Source of the DNA: Parietaria judaica
Lineage: Eukaryota; Streptophyta; Magnoliopsida; Rosales; Urticaceae
Assembly (NCBI GenBank): GCA_954871525.1
Contig: OX940863.1
Coordinates: 5,060,001 to 5,124,000 of the forward strand
Length of the DNA: 64,000 nucleotides
Reading direction: 5' to 3'
The translations under genes and the position numbers were made by a program. The notes beneath the pieces were generated by a model that saw only the letters and a list, made by a program, of their open reading frames with translations, was not told the DNA's origin and did no database searches. This document shows, one piece after another, positions 51,638 to 64,000 of the stretch. How positions within the stretch are numbered: the stretch's first letter is position 1; every line of letters starts with the position of its first letter.

Positions 51638-52741
51638 TAAATATATATGACTATATTATTCAAAGGAAATTATGAGCAAAGTTAGGCGTATAAACATTAT
51701 TCAATAATGGCCAAAGAAATTAATTAAGAAGAAGAAAAATGGATTAGTAAGTTGAAATCATCAAATGCATGATCATTTGATTCATGAAGCATTCACGAAA
51801 GATTCATATCAATGAAATGAATCTAAAGCATGATTATATACTTTATTACATCATATCACATATAATTTTTTTATTACATATATTCTCTTATCGGACCTTT
51901 CTTTGAAAAACAATAGCACTATATATTATTATATATAGAGGCCCATAAAACCTAAAAACACGAATAATATATAAGTGCCCTATTATCTGAAAATACAAAA
52001 TTGACCACGAAAATGAAATAATAAAAAGAAAGTTCAGAGAATCTGGAACGTGATCCAAATTCCAAAAAAAAAAAAAAGTTGATCAAACATGGGTCTTCGT
52101 CTAGTTTTCAATAATTTTTCTACATTTATGACATAATTCTTTAAGTGTACGTTAAATTATGAGAAAAACATCATATTCTAGAAGTGAACTTAATCAATAT
52201 TAATTTGTAAATGATTTATGACTAGCTAGAAGATCAGTTCGCTATTTCAGTACGCAATTAATTATAATATTCAAACTATGTCTAGTACTTGTCAATAATA
52301 ATGATAATCGACTAGATGCATATATGAGATATCTGCTTCTTAATAAAAAATAAATGACACGTTAAATATGTATAGATCAGCTTTTTAATTAAAAAAATAG
52401 CCATCTCAATAAATTGTTTTAGTGCTGATGTTTGTTAGCGTGCATGCATATTCAACATATAATTACACGTAAAGCATACACATAAAACAAATGAAAAATG
52501 TGTTTAAACTAAAAAATGCATAGTTGATCCCTAGTAAGTTTTAAACCCTAACTAATATCAATAATATATAATATACAACTATATTCATATGCTGTTATTT
52601 ATAGAGTAATAATAACAAAATAACAATCAACTAGTTCAAATATTCAACATGATGATATGAGGAATGTATGCGTATATATAGTATATAGAGTTTCTATGTT
52701 CTCCCACACAAAAAAAAAACTTTTATTTTCTTAATTAATAT
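51634..52741. other. Intergenic, no gene seen
   Basis: AT-rich sequence with no supportable gene or repeat. Confidence 0.4.
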
Positions 52742-52974
52742 TAGGGTAAACTGCGGCTAATGTACCCAATGTTTTATCGATTGCGGATTATGTACCCAAT
52801 ATTTATTTTCGACAGCTAATGTACCCAAACTTGATTTTGTTAGATTTTTTGCGTTTTCCGTCACCTGACCGTCAGCAAGTGATTCCTCCTTTATATGTAC
52901 ACTTTTCGTATTTTTGACATAACTCACTCATTTTTTGTCCAAATTTTATGCACGACCTACGGTTGGAAAGATAA

Positions 52975-53006
<32 letters not shown>

Positions 53007-53757
53007 CAAATTTGGTGTTTTAAGTTTCGTAAAAAAATAAGTTTTAAAAAAATACGAAATTTCAATTACAACGTCAAACTGGACATTAGTTTAATGCAAA
53101 ATATTTGTTACGAGCAAATTAGAATATACTTAATGACTATTTATGATAAAACATAAAACTAAAACATTTTAGATAAATCTTTTATCTTTCTAACGGTATT
53201 TTATTTATAAATTTTGGGCAAAAAATGAGTAAGTTATACCAAAAATACGAAAGATTTTTTTCACATCACATCTTTCGTATTTTTGGCATAACTCACTCAT
53301 TTCTTGTCCAAAATTTATAAATAAACTACTGTTAGAAAGATAAAAGATTTATCTACAACTTTCTAGTTTACATTTCATCATAAAAAGTCATTAAGTATAC
53401 TAAAGTGTGCTCGGAACAAATATTTTGCATTAAACTAATGTCCAGTTTTATGTTGTAATTGAAATTTCGTATTTTTTAAAAACTTTTTTTACAAAACTTA
53501 AAAATTAAAGTTGTAGATCTATCTCTTATCTTTCCAACAGTAGGTCGTGCATAAAATTTGGACAAAAAATGAGTGAGTTATGTCAAAAATACGAAAAATA
53601 TACATATAGAGGAGGAATCACTCGCCGGCGGTTAAGTGACGGAAAACACGAAAAAATCTAACGGAATCAAGTTTGGGTACATTTGCCGTCGAAAATAAAC
53701 ATTGGGTATATAATCAACAGCTGATCAAACATTTGGTACATTAGTCGCAGTTTACCT
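52742..53757. mobile_element. Foldback element, ~500-bp inverted arms
   Basis: The left end TAGGGTAAACTGCGGCTAAT matches the inverse of the right end (AAAGGTAAACTGCGACTAAT). Inverted similarity continues almost to a centre near 53255. Inner arm blocks include AATACGAAATTTCAATTACA on the left and its counterpart near 53455 on the right. The outer 130 bp contain repeated ATGTACCCAA blocks. It has no coding capacity. The target duplication is uncertain; AATAT on both sides is a candidate. Confidence 0.8.
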
Positions 53758-54855
53758 TTAATATTATAATTGAATTTGTATACCTAAATATTATTAGGGT
53801 TCTAAGTTATAGTCATAGGCGAAACTAGTATTCAGATTGTGTGGGCTAGTTTAAATCGTTAGTGTAAATTGAAAGTGTTAATTTATAATTTTGAGAAAAT
53901 TAGTACTATAAAGTAATAATAAAAGAAAATTATCGGAGGGGCTCTAACCCCACTACTTATAGAATAGTTTTATACTATAACATGTGCAAGTCAGAAATGA
54001 TTAAAACTCGACCTAATAAATTGGACTTTGGATTTTTAAATTTTTTTCAAATATATTTTTTTTATATTTTTTTTATTTTAAAAAATACATTTTTTTTGGG
54101 CAATTAATCAAACAAAGCTTGAGAATTTTGCTGGAGCCAAGTTACAATCTGAACACTGCATGTGCCTGAGCTGAAATAACCGAACGTTCTAGTATTAAGC
54201 CTCTTTTGTTTATTGCTTTTTTCTTTACAACAATGAAATAAAATCTTTATAATAGCAATAATTTTTTTTATTATTATTATTTTTGTTATGTTGTCTTGTC
54301 CAAATTGAAACTCGTTTAGCTTTTTGTTGTTTTAAGAGAAGAAAGCAAGAAGCAAAGACCGTTGTTCCTTACCAAGAGGCAATTGGGGTTATTTATTATC
54401 TTTATTTAAAAGAAAATATGGTTAAAAAATACTTGAAGTGAAATTAAATAATTCGAATAATATATTATTATTGCTTCACGTGTTTTTGACAATTAAATCA
54501 TTTACTTTGTAAATTAACTAGATTCAACAATTAATTTACCAACAAGTTAAAAACATAAATTGCCTAGATTATTCATAAATCTAGCGTTAGGTACGTTGAT
54601 GCGGATAGGGATAATTACCCACTTGAAATACAGAAAAATTGAATTTTTCTTCTTCTTTTAAATGTATACATTTTAATTACTTTTTACTTTTAATTATGTT
54701 TAATTTTCCCTCAAACCCCTCGGGAATTCTATAACGTAAGTCGGGACTGAATGGATCAATAATTAAAAAAAAAAAAAAACTATATATTAAAATATCACAT
54801 ATCTTAAGCATCGATTCTAACCATATACGGTTTCAAAAAAAAAAAAAGATTCCAA

Positions 54856-54898
<43 letters not shown>

Positions 54899-56554
54899 GC
54901 AATAATAAAACATACTAAATGCTAGATTTTGTTCCAATTATTATAGGCCATAAACAATCAATAAAATCATATCTTCGTCATTGATTAGTATTACTCTTGT
55001 TTTAAACGTCATTCATGAATGATGAGTCATGTCACATGATATTCATGATATTCTCTAATATTTAATACTAATAAGTATAACTGAATTAATATAAACTAGG
55101 TTTTTTCATTACTGCTTCACAGAATCAGTTCGTTAGATTAGGATACTCTTCTTTTGCTAATTTAGGCTCTACTTTTTTTATGCATCTTTTGGTATTTTTG
55201 TGTGTGAGAAAGAAAAAAAGATTCTCAGTCTCCTCAAAACTATTTTTCGACAGACATTCCTTAAATTTGGGCAATCTGAGTGAGTCGTTTGCATGAAAAT
55301 CTTTCCTTAATCCCACCAGTCATGTCCTAATGTCTCTATCCTCTTTAATTTATTATTATTTTTATTTATTTAATTTTGTAACCCATAAGATGGAACTAAT
55401 TATTATGAATGATAAAATATAGATATTTATAGTATTTTGAAAAGTAATATGTTTTCTCCGTAATTAATTTACAATTCTTAAAACCTAGAAAAATACTATA
55501 TTATAATATGGTTATTTTAAGTTAGTACTATACTTCAAAATACCTTGTATTTAGGGTTTATGATTTCGGGTAAGGCTTCGAGATTAAAAAATAGAGAGAC
55601 TCAAATACTGGAAAAAAGAAATTTCGGGAATTTCACAATTTGGTGTTCTTGAGATTCTTCGGAAATCTCGCGAGTTGTGATATAATTATAGTCACTGTTT
55701 ATATTGCATGGCATTTTCATTGAATTTGGATTCCTAAGTTTTATTTTCAGATTGAATTGTTGAATTCGGGAACACGATCGGTTTGTTGGTTTCTCAACAC
55801 AAATTAAAATTACTATCAATAACACCGTCGACTGAAAATTGTATATATCGTTATTCGCCACCGCTCTCAAAGGTCAATATAGAATATCTTATATATTGAA
55901 TTATTTTTTATATATTCAGTGTCAATTTTAATTTCATGTTGGCTAATAAATTATCAACCGATCGATTGATATCTTACTATTTAGTCACTCAAAATTCTTG
56001 GGGAATTTCTCAGTGACATGTCTTACTATGAAATATCAATGCATGCAAAGACTATTACTAAAGTAGCCTTTTTTTCTTTAATCAGGCCCCATACGTGTAC
56101 TAATTACTAAAAGTCTTTTCTTTTTCCCCTAACTAATTATTTTTCACTAACCTAATTACCCAACACTTTTTCTCCCCGTGACTTGATTCCTTTTTTCAAT
56201 TTTTTTTTAATTTACATTTGTTTGATTCTTTTATTTTATCCTGCCATGAATTTTATTTAAGAGATAGAGATCATAATAATAGATTTTGTGATAGAGGAAT
56301 ATCGTTGTCGTGGTCACAAAAAACATTTTAGAGACAAGTAAAACTGTGTCATGGACTCATGCGTAAAAAAACCGTCAAATTCACAGTACCATAAAAAGTA
56401 ATTAAAAAAAAAAACAATTAGTTCAAACGATAACTACCCGTGTCTAATAAAAAATAAAGAATAAAAAATAAAAATTATATCCAATCATTAAATATCTTAT
56501 AAAACTTAAAAAAATACTAGGTGTTAATGCGTAAAAATAGCTTTAACTTAGAAC
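53758..56554. other. AT-rich intergenic region, no gene seen
   Basis: Poly-A/T runs, an (AT)n tract near 54860-54893, and a fragment at about 53815-53960 (CATAGGCGAAACTAG) resembling a decayed plant repeat end. No gene is supported. Confidence 0.35.
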
Positions 56555-57690
56555 ATAATCCACGGTTCGGGCCCCGAGCTAGACCCGGTAGACACGTGGA
56601 TAATCGGATGTAGAGTCAACGTGAGTTAACTGGTGATCGTCAAAGCTGGAGGCGAGTCTTTCGTCGTTGGCGAGCCTCCGGGCTGTTCTTGGCGACCCTT
56701 GATGAACTTCCCTCCTTGGCGAGCTCCTTGTCTAGGCGAATTCCTTGTCTTGGCGAAGCTCCGGGGTGTTCTTGATGATTTTCCTTCCTTGGCGAGCTCC
56801 TATGGCGAGGGAGGACCTGCAAAAAAGGGTAGATCGGGCCCGAACCCCGTCGCTTATAATAGTAGACGGGGTGTCGTAGTAGACGGCGCAAGAGTAGGCG
56901 AGCTCGTATGGCGAGGGCCTTGACCGGCGAGGGAGGTCTTCGTCGTTTCCTTTCTTATATTAGGCTTTGGCGAGGCACCTCGTCGGACAACTTCTCTTTG
57001 ACGAGCTCTACCTCTGACTAGTCTTTATCTCTCGGACGAGCCTCTCTTGGCAAGCTCCAAGGGCGTCGAAGGCGCGAGCCGGGTACAACCAGAGAAGAGA
57101 GATTTCTAAAGAGAAAAGCTCTGGAGAAAGCTGTGTGAGAATGTGTAAAATGAGGAGGAGAAGCCTCCTATTTATAGGTAAATGGGTGAACCATTTTTTC
57201 TTATTTTAGGGGAATGATAATGGAGAATAATCCCCATTAATTAAGTAAAAATTCATGGTCCTCCCTGGCAGGGAGGTCTTGCCGCGGCTCCTCGTCGCGT
57301 CGAGGGGTTCGTCGGTTGCTCCGTAGCTCGTCTGTGATGTCTTCCGAATGTCCGCGAGCTTGTATGTTGAGTCCGTGGGAATCTAGGGGACTTTCTGATG
57401 ACTTTCGTAAACTCGGATCTCCTCGTCGTGTACAATTATTGTGAGTTATTTCTTCGTCAATGTGCTATTGGCGAGGGTGCTCGTTAGGGCGAGGGTGCTC
57501 GTCAGGGGACCTCGCCAGGAGGCTCGTTGGGGCACCTCAGGATTGTCTTTTATGATGACAAGCCTTTTGTTTAAGGGCTTTGTTTTCTCGGTCTTCAGGG
57601 CTCCGGGCCTCGCCAAATGTATTGGGTCTTGGGCCTTTGGTCTTTGAATTCGTTAATGGGTTTTGACTTTCGCCAATAGAACCTAATTTT
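56555..57690 (-). mobile_element. LTR-like sequence, minus orientation, with TATA box
   Basis: This block is much richer in GC than its flanks. On the minus strand CCTATAAATAGG (57167-57178) is followed about 30 nt later by a CT-rich transcribed-like leader, as in plant Gypsy LTRs. Both sides of the TATA region contain many GGCGAG/CTCGCC units. No second LTR, primer-binding site or polyprotein was found, so a solo LTR is inferred. Boundaries are approximate. Frames of 60-96 codons here have no recognisable domain. Confidence 0.5.
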
Positions 57691-58211
57691 TATATGTTTC
57701 GAAAAATGCACCTAGCGCTAGGTATGTAATTATTTGCCACTATAACCATTCGTATGTGTCACTTGTTTCCCTCTTTATAAATGTAATAAACAAAATTTAT
57801 TAGTGCGACATATCTCTTTATTTCAATCTTAATTTAATAACAATAATATAGTAAGGCAAAAATATATTTTAAAAAACCCGGAGTTTATAGAGAGCCAACA
57901 GATATTTATATATAATTTATAATCTTAATTAAATAAAAATGGGAAACCTTGGTATCTTAGTAAGCAAAAATAATAATAATAATAAAAAAAAAAAAAGCTA
58001 GAGAGAAGAGAACACTGTCTTTTATTCTTTTTCATCACTGTTCATCATTTACCTATGTTTTGTCGGGATTTTATTCGTGTGATAAGATAGAGTGGACTTG
58101 TTACAGCGATTATTATAAATAGACCACTTAAGAATAATAAGCTGATCATCTAGCTTTGAGATTATTATATTTGACCACGGCAAATATTTATTTTATCAAT
58201 AAATTTTATTA
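57691..58211. other. Intergenic, no gene seen
   Basis: AT-rich with no gene, repeat or RNA that I can support. Confidence 0.4.
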
Positions 58212-59303
58212 TAGGGTAAACTGCAGCTAATGTACCCAATGTTTGATTCGCTGCGGATTATGTACCCAATGTTTATTTTCGACGGCTAATGTATCCAACG
58301 TTTGATTCGCTGCGGATTATGTACCAAATGTTTATTTCCGTTAGATTTTTCATCCATTTCGTCACTTGACCGTTAACCAGTGCCACGTCAGCTCCACCTA
58401 AGCACCCACGTGGCGCTGATTCCTCCAATCGCAATCTGCCACGTGTCATGTGGCATTGCAAAATTGTAAAAAAAATTGTGCTGAGTGGGAATCAAACCCA
58501 TGACCTTTACTTTATTGAGCTTACACTCAACCACTTGAACCATTGTCACTTCTTATCATTTAATAGTACACATAAATATTTATATAAACAACCTGTACAT
58601 AAGTTGTAACATGTATAAAATATAACATGTTTAAAATATAAAATGTAAACCTATTATTTCTACCATATATATATATACCTAATGGTTGCTAATCATGTAA
58701 AGCTTTATTATTCTATTCCTCTACTTTTTGAGTGCTTAATCATATAAACCTCCAAAACAATATATTTCTACCATATATATTCCTCAAAAAGTAGAGGAAT
58801 AGAATAATAAAGGTTTACATGATTAGCAGCCCTTACGTATATATATATATGGTAGAAATAATAGGTTTACATTTTACATTTTAAACATGTTATATTTTAT
58901 ACATGTTACAACTTATGTACAGGTTGTTTATATAAATATTTATGTGTAAAATTAAATGACAAGAAGTGACAATGGTTCAAGTGGTTGAGTGTAAGCTCAA
59001 CAAGGTAGAGGTCATGACTTCGATTCCTACCCAGCTCAATTTTTTTTGCAATTTGGCAATGCCACATGACACATGGCAGGTCGCGATTGGAGGAATCAGC
59101 GCCACGTGGGTGCTTAGGTGGAGCTGACGTGGCACTGGTTAACGGTTAAGTGACGGAATGGATGAAAAATCTAACGGAAATAATCATTGGGTACATAATC
59201 CGCAGCAAATCAAACATTGGATACATTAGCCGTCGAAAATAAACATTGGGTACATAATCCGCAGCGAATCAAACATTGGGTACATTTGCCGCAGTTTACC
59301 CTA
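58212..59303. mobile_element. Foldback element with tRNA-like segment in each arm
   Basis: The left TAGGGTAAACTGCAGCTAAT and the right inverse TAGGGTAAACTGCGGCAAAT begin arms of about 540 bp. The arms pair almost throughout, with a centre near 58765. TTA on each side (58209-58211, 59304-59306) is a possible 3-bp duplication. The outer ~170 bp are shared with 52742-53757. Inner arm sequence is different and includes tRNA-like blocks at 58475-58560 and 58967-59040. No protein is encoded. Confidence 0.85.
58475..58560 (-). other. tRNA-like block (A and B boxes) in left arm
   Basis: On the minus strand an A-box-like TGGTTCAAGTGGTTGAGTG precedes GGGTTTGATTCCC (58487-58499), one mismatch from the B-box consensus. 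The right-arm copy (58967-59040, plus strand) has the same A box and a weaker B box (GACTTCGATTCC, 59016-59027). A Pol III-type internal promoter is possible, but no full tRNA fold is seen. Confidence 0.5.
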
Positions 59304-60677
59304 TTAATTTATTAAACTTTAAGCCGCCGTAAATCATCCATTAAAATATTGATCTGTTTTAATTTTTATATATGTTTTGCAGCATTATTTGTCAAATCTT
59401 CGTCGTTTTCACACAAACAAACTAATTTGTTTTTATTAATCAAATTCAATGGTGTTATTAAAATAAATCAAAGTGATGATCAGCCACCAACTTACTATAG
59501 AATAATAAATATTAATATTAAAAAGAGAATGATATTTAATAATATGGACTAAAGATATTTATCAGAAAATAAACACAAAATAATAATACTGGGTATAATA
59601 ATAAATTTACAGATATGTATAATTTTCTTCATAGCAAATATCAAAGTTATAAATACTGAAACCAATAAATTTATCAGAAAGAATTTGTTAAAAAATCTTA
59701 TTTGAGATTTCATTAAAAAACATACCCTCCAATACCCCCCATGCCAAGACACAAAACACTATTCGAAAAGGGTATGAATCTTAATAAAAACCCAAATAAA
59801 GTTATTCTCCAATTATTCCTAATTTATCATTAACCAACGAGTTTTTCTGAAAAATATAAGTTAAAATTGTAAATTTGTTAATGTAAGTTGCAATTGTAAT
59901 TTTATATCAAAATAAAAGTTAAAATTGCAATTTGATATAAATTTTACCTAATAATTAATGAGAATGTGACTCATATTATATATTTATTTTCTCTCTGTTT
60001 TCTCATTTCTTTCGATTTTTTTTTTCTGTTAGCCCAATTTTTAAGTTTCTGCTCTTTTTTTCTTTCTTCTTCTTCTCTTTTCCTTCTTCATTTTCAATTT
60101 TTTAATATAAAAAGATAAACCGTTACCACAGGTAACGCAGAAAGGTACACCGATAAAATTAAATTTTGGACATACCGAAAGTCGGAGTTTTTAGAACCTT
60201 GACAAATAGCTTCCATGATGGAATCTTAATTTTATAGTAGTGACAAAAGTATAATATCTTTGGTTATATAATTGATATTTACTATTTATAGGAAATGAGA
60301 CAACAAAATAAAATGTATCATCCGTGTCATGTAACATGTTTATACGTATTCTTAATGTACAATCATCCTTGGATTGCAGATTTGTACGAATGATTCTGAA
60401 AACTTTATGCGTATTATAGCCACACTAAAAATTAGCACGACAACATTTTCTTGTGCATGACACGAAGTTTCGTCTCTCACTTCACATACTAAAAATTTAT
60501 AAGTATTTTATAGTTACTTATATACATAATAGTGTATTCTTGATCACATTTGTTCTTCTAATCTATATACGCTAATAAATATACCATATTACCAACGTCT
60601 TGAGCTGGATTTTTTTTTAATTGAACTAAAACGAAAAGCAGCCAAAAAAAAAAGTAGGTCATATTCTACCAAAATAA
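59304..60677. other. AT-rich intergenic region, no gene seen
   Basis: Poly-T and CTT-rich runs near 60005-60090. No gene is supported. Confidence 0.4.
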
Positions 60678-61042
60678 GGTAATTACAATGGTAAGAGTAT
60701 CAAATTTTTATCACCTAAAGCGACATGGGTTTAAAGTGAAAAGATAGCGGCATAAGTACTTAGAGTAGATAAAATTGGGACGACACATATTTTCGTGCAC
60801 TTTTTTAACGGATGTTGGTCGATGTTTTTTAGTATATTACTATTAAATCATACCTAATAAGATGCACATTTATTTGCTCATATAGCTATCTAGCATCTTT
60901 TCTCATTTGAATTCGAAAGAATAAACTAAACGGAATAATTTGTTGCCTCGTATTTGTTGACTTTAAGTACTTTCACAATCATTTTTTTTTTTTCACTTTA
61001 AACCATTGTTGCTTCAGTTAACCAAAGTTTAAATACTTTTAC
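60678..61042. mobile_element. Terminal-repeat element, family B, copy 2
   Basis: It is homologous to 28981-29327. Shared blocks include TTTGAATTCGAA, AATAATTTGTT-like, TTGACTTTAAGTAC and TTTTTTCACTTTAAACC, and the right end is the inverse of GATAATCGCGGTAAAAGTA. The left end has decayed (GGTAATTACAATGGTAAG). It lies about 200 bp upstream of the ACC oxidase TATA box. Confidence 0.6.
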
Positions 61043-61245
61043 CGCGATTATCTATAAAATACATTCTTTATGCCAAAAAAAAAGCCTCGAAGACATACGA
61101 CTAACGTCCATTTCAGGATGTGCTCACATACATCCTCCACGACTCTTCCTTTTCTTATTCTTTTTTCTTTCTAAATTTAAATTAAATTAATTTATTTATT
61201 TTCGAGTAGTGATGGTAATTCCATGTTTGCCCTTCCTTTTAACGC

Positions 61246-61255
61246 CTATAAATAG
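61246..61255 (+). promoter_or_regulatory. TATA box of the ACC oxidase gene
   Basis: CTATAAATAG lies 87 nt before the start codon. A CT-rich initiator-like stretch (CTCTCTTCTCATCTCAG) begins about 27 nt downstream, where transcription would be expected to start. Confidence 0.75.
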
Positions 61256-61317
61256 CGCCAAAACCAGACACCTCTCTTCTCATCTCAGTACTCCACTTCA
61301 GAACACAAAGCAAGTAA

Positions 61318-62964
<1,647 letters not shown>

Positions 62965-63275
62965 CTCTTTTGAGTCCATTAATACGTGTGTTTTATGTCT
63001 GAGTTTGTGTGATGTTTAGTGGTGCTTTTATGTGGTTTGTGATGTTGGAACTTTGTCCTAGTAGTGTAGGGTTCGGGGTAAATAGTTATTTTGGCGTGTT
63101 AAATAACTTTCACCTGTTATAAAAAGGTTATGATTTTGCTCATATGATATGAGCCTTGTACTGTTTAGGCGCGTGTCATAGTGTTTTTTCCTTTTAAAAA
63201 AGAAAAAATATGTGAATTTTAAAAGCTTTTGGACTTAATTAAGATTCTCTTCTAATTAATATATATATATATATA
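62965..63275. other. 3' flank of the ACC oxidase gene
   Basis: GT-rich 3' untranslated-type sequence (TTTATGTCTGAGTTTGTGTGATG and similar), then AT-rich spacer ending in an (AT)n tract. No other feature is seen. Confidence 0.5.
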
Positions 63276-63406
63276 AGGAAATTGTACGAAATACCCATTT
63301 TGTGTCAAACCTTTTAAAAAACTACCCATTGTGTGTGTAAAAAACTACACATAATGGGTAGTTTTTTAAAAGGTTTGCAAAAAATGGGTATTTTGTTAAT
63401 TAACCC
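63276..63406. mobile_element. Mutator-type MITE, full hairpin form
   Basis: It runs from AGGAAATTGTACGAAATAC to the inverse of GGGTTAATTAACAAAATAC, with inner arms AAACCTTTTAAAAAACTACC pairing closely. Flanks are ATATATATA on both sides (63267-63275 and 63407-63415), consistent with a 9-bp duplication, though they lie in AT repeats. It is the complete relative of 37859-37959. Confidence 0.75.
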
Positions 63407-63415
63407 ATATATATA

Positions 63416-63728
63416 TTGTTGTAAATTAAATGAAAAAGAAAATAAATTCGATAAAAAAATTAACATGAAAACTCAATTTGAGATCGAAATAACAATAAGG
63501 AGAAAAATCTTTAATGATCGGAAAGATATCATTAAAAAAAGACGTCCAAGTAGTAATTAACGCCACCGATTTCAACAAACTCCTTAAACTTACATGACTT
63601 TCGGTATATTTCTAATCCCTTTTATTTCAGCGCAAAAGTCTCAAATATACAACAAAATAATATCGCACTGCAACGCTACACAACGAGTCGGACCTTGGCT
63701 TCGAGTATATATACTTAATATATATATA
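63416..63728. other. Intergenic, no gene seen
   Basis: AT-rich, Lys-codon-rich chance frames only. Confidence 0.4.
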
Positions 63729-63916
63729 CAGTCGAATCTCGTTAAATTAATATTCGATATATTAATAATCTCGATAATATAACACTTTTGTATGGTCCCG
63801 ACTCTAACTAACATGACTAATTTTTTCCTCGAAGAATTAATAAATTAGATAAAATACTAAAATTCTTTGGTCACAACAATATTAATTTATAGAAGCTTTA
63901 ATATATATTACTACTG
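63729..63916. mobile_element. Emigrant/pogo-like MITE
   Basis: It starts CAGTCGAATCTCGTTAAATT directly after TA and ends ATTACTACTG. Internal AATTAATA repeats and a right-hand GGTCACAACAATATTAATT block reproduce the layout of Emigrant/Lemi1 elements. The base pair after the right end is TT, not TA, so one side of the duplication may be mutated. Confidence 0.7.
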
Positions 63917-64000
63917 TTATATATAATGTTCACTTTCCATTAACATTATATCGTGAAACTTGATAATAAATAAATAAAATAACCTTAAAGAAGCCGTTAA

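Overview
This is nuclear DNA from a flowering plant, almost certainly a eudicot. Spliced genes with GT-AG introns sit in very AT-rich sequence, and every recognisable protein belongs to a plant family. The species cannot be named from the sequence alone. There are no bacterial-style operons, no CRISPR array and no intact tRNA or rRNA gene.

Seven protein-coding genes are supported. From left to right they are: a 14-exon AAA+ ATPase with a predicted organellar presequence (1892-5937, minus); an intronless serine-rich plant protein of unknown function (7850-8794, minus); the 16-exon beta subunit of pyrophosphate-dependent phosphofructokinase (20891-24867, minus); an intronless OVATE family protein (30592-31086, plus); a 3-exon plastid fibrillin of the FBN1/PAP type (32570-33887, minus); an intronless RING-finger E3 ligase (40120-40722, plus); and a 4-exon 1-aminocyclopropane-1-carboxylate oxidase (61342-62964, plus). 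I rebuilt the spliced genes by hand from GT-AG boundaries. All four give one uninterrupted reading frame: 566, 564, 330 and 322 residues. The genes look like independent loci. They cover glycolysis, ethylene synthesis, plastoglobules, transcriptional repression and ubiquitin ligation, and nothing suggests a cluster or shared pathway.

The rest, most of the window, is intergenic and rich in transposons. Recognisable pieces include hAT-type non-autonomous elements with 8-bp target duplications (25111-26124, 26600-27589, 49013-50121, and a 196-bp one at 9759-9954); Mutator-type MITEs with exact 9-bp duplications (37859-37959, 63276-63406); pogo/Emigrant-like MITEs (7153, 63729); a tRNA-derived SINE with a 12-bp duplication (10772-11009); the right half of a decayed CACTA element (about 35130-37109); and several LTR-like segments with TATA boxes.

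The most unusual observation is a set of seven elements with otherwise unrelated interiors that share one terminal sequence, close to TAGGGTTAATTGCGGC followed by AAAAGTACCCAAA. Two are foldback elements of about 1 kb that are almost complete inverted repeats. One of these carries a tRNA-like A-box/B-box segment in both arms. Other points worth checking are a 450-bp minisatellite with 21 W-box cores, a snRNA-like USE plus TATA pair at Pol III spacing inside a transposon, and two G-boxes upstream of the fibrillin gene.
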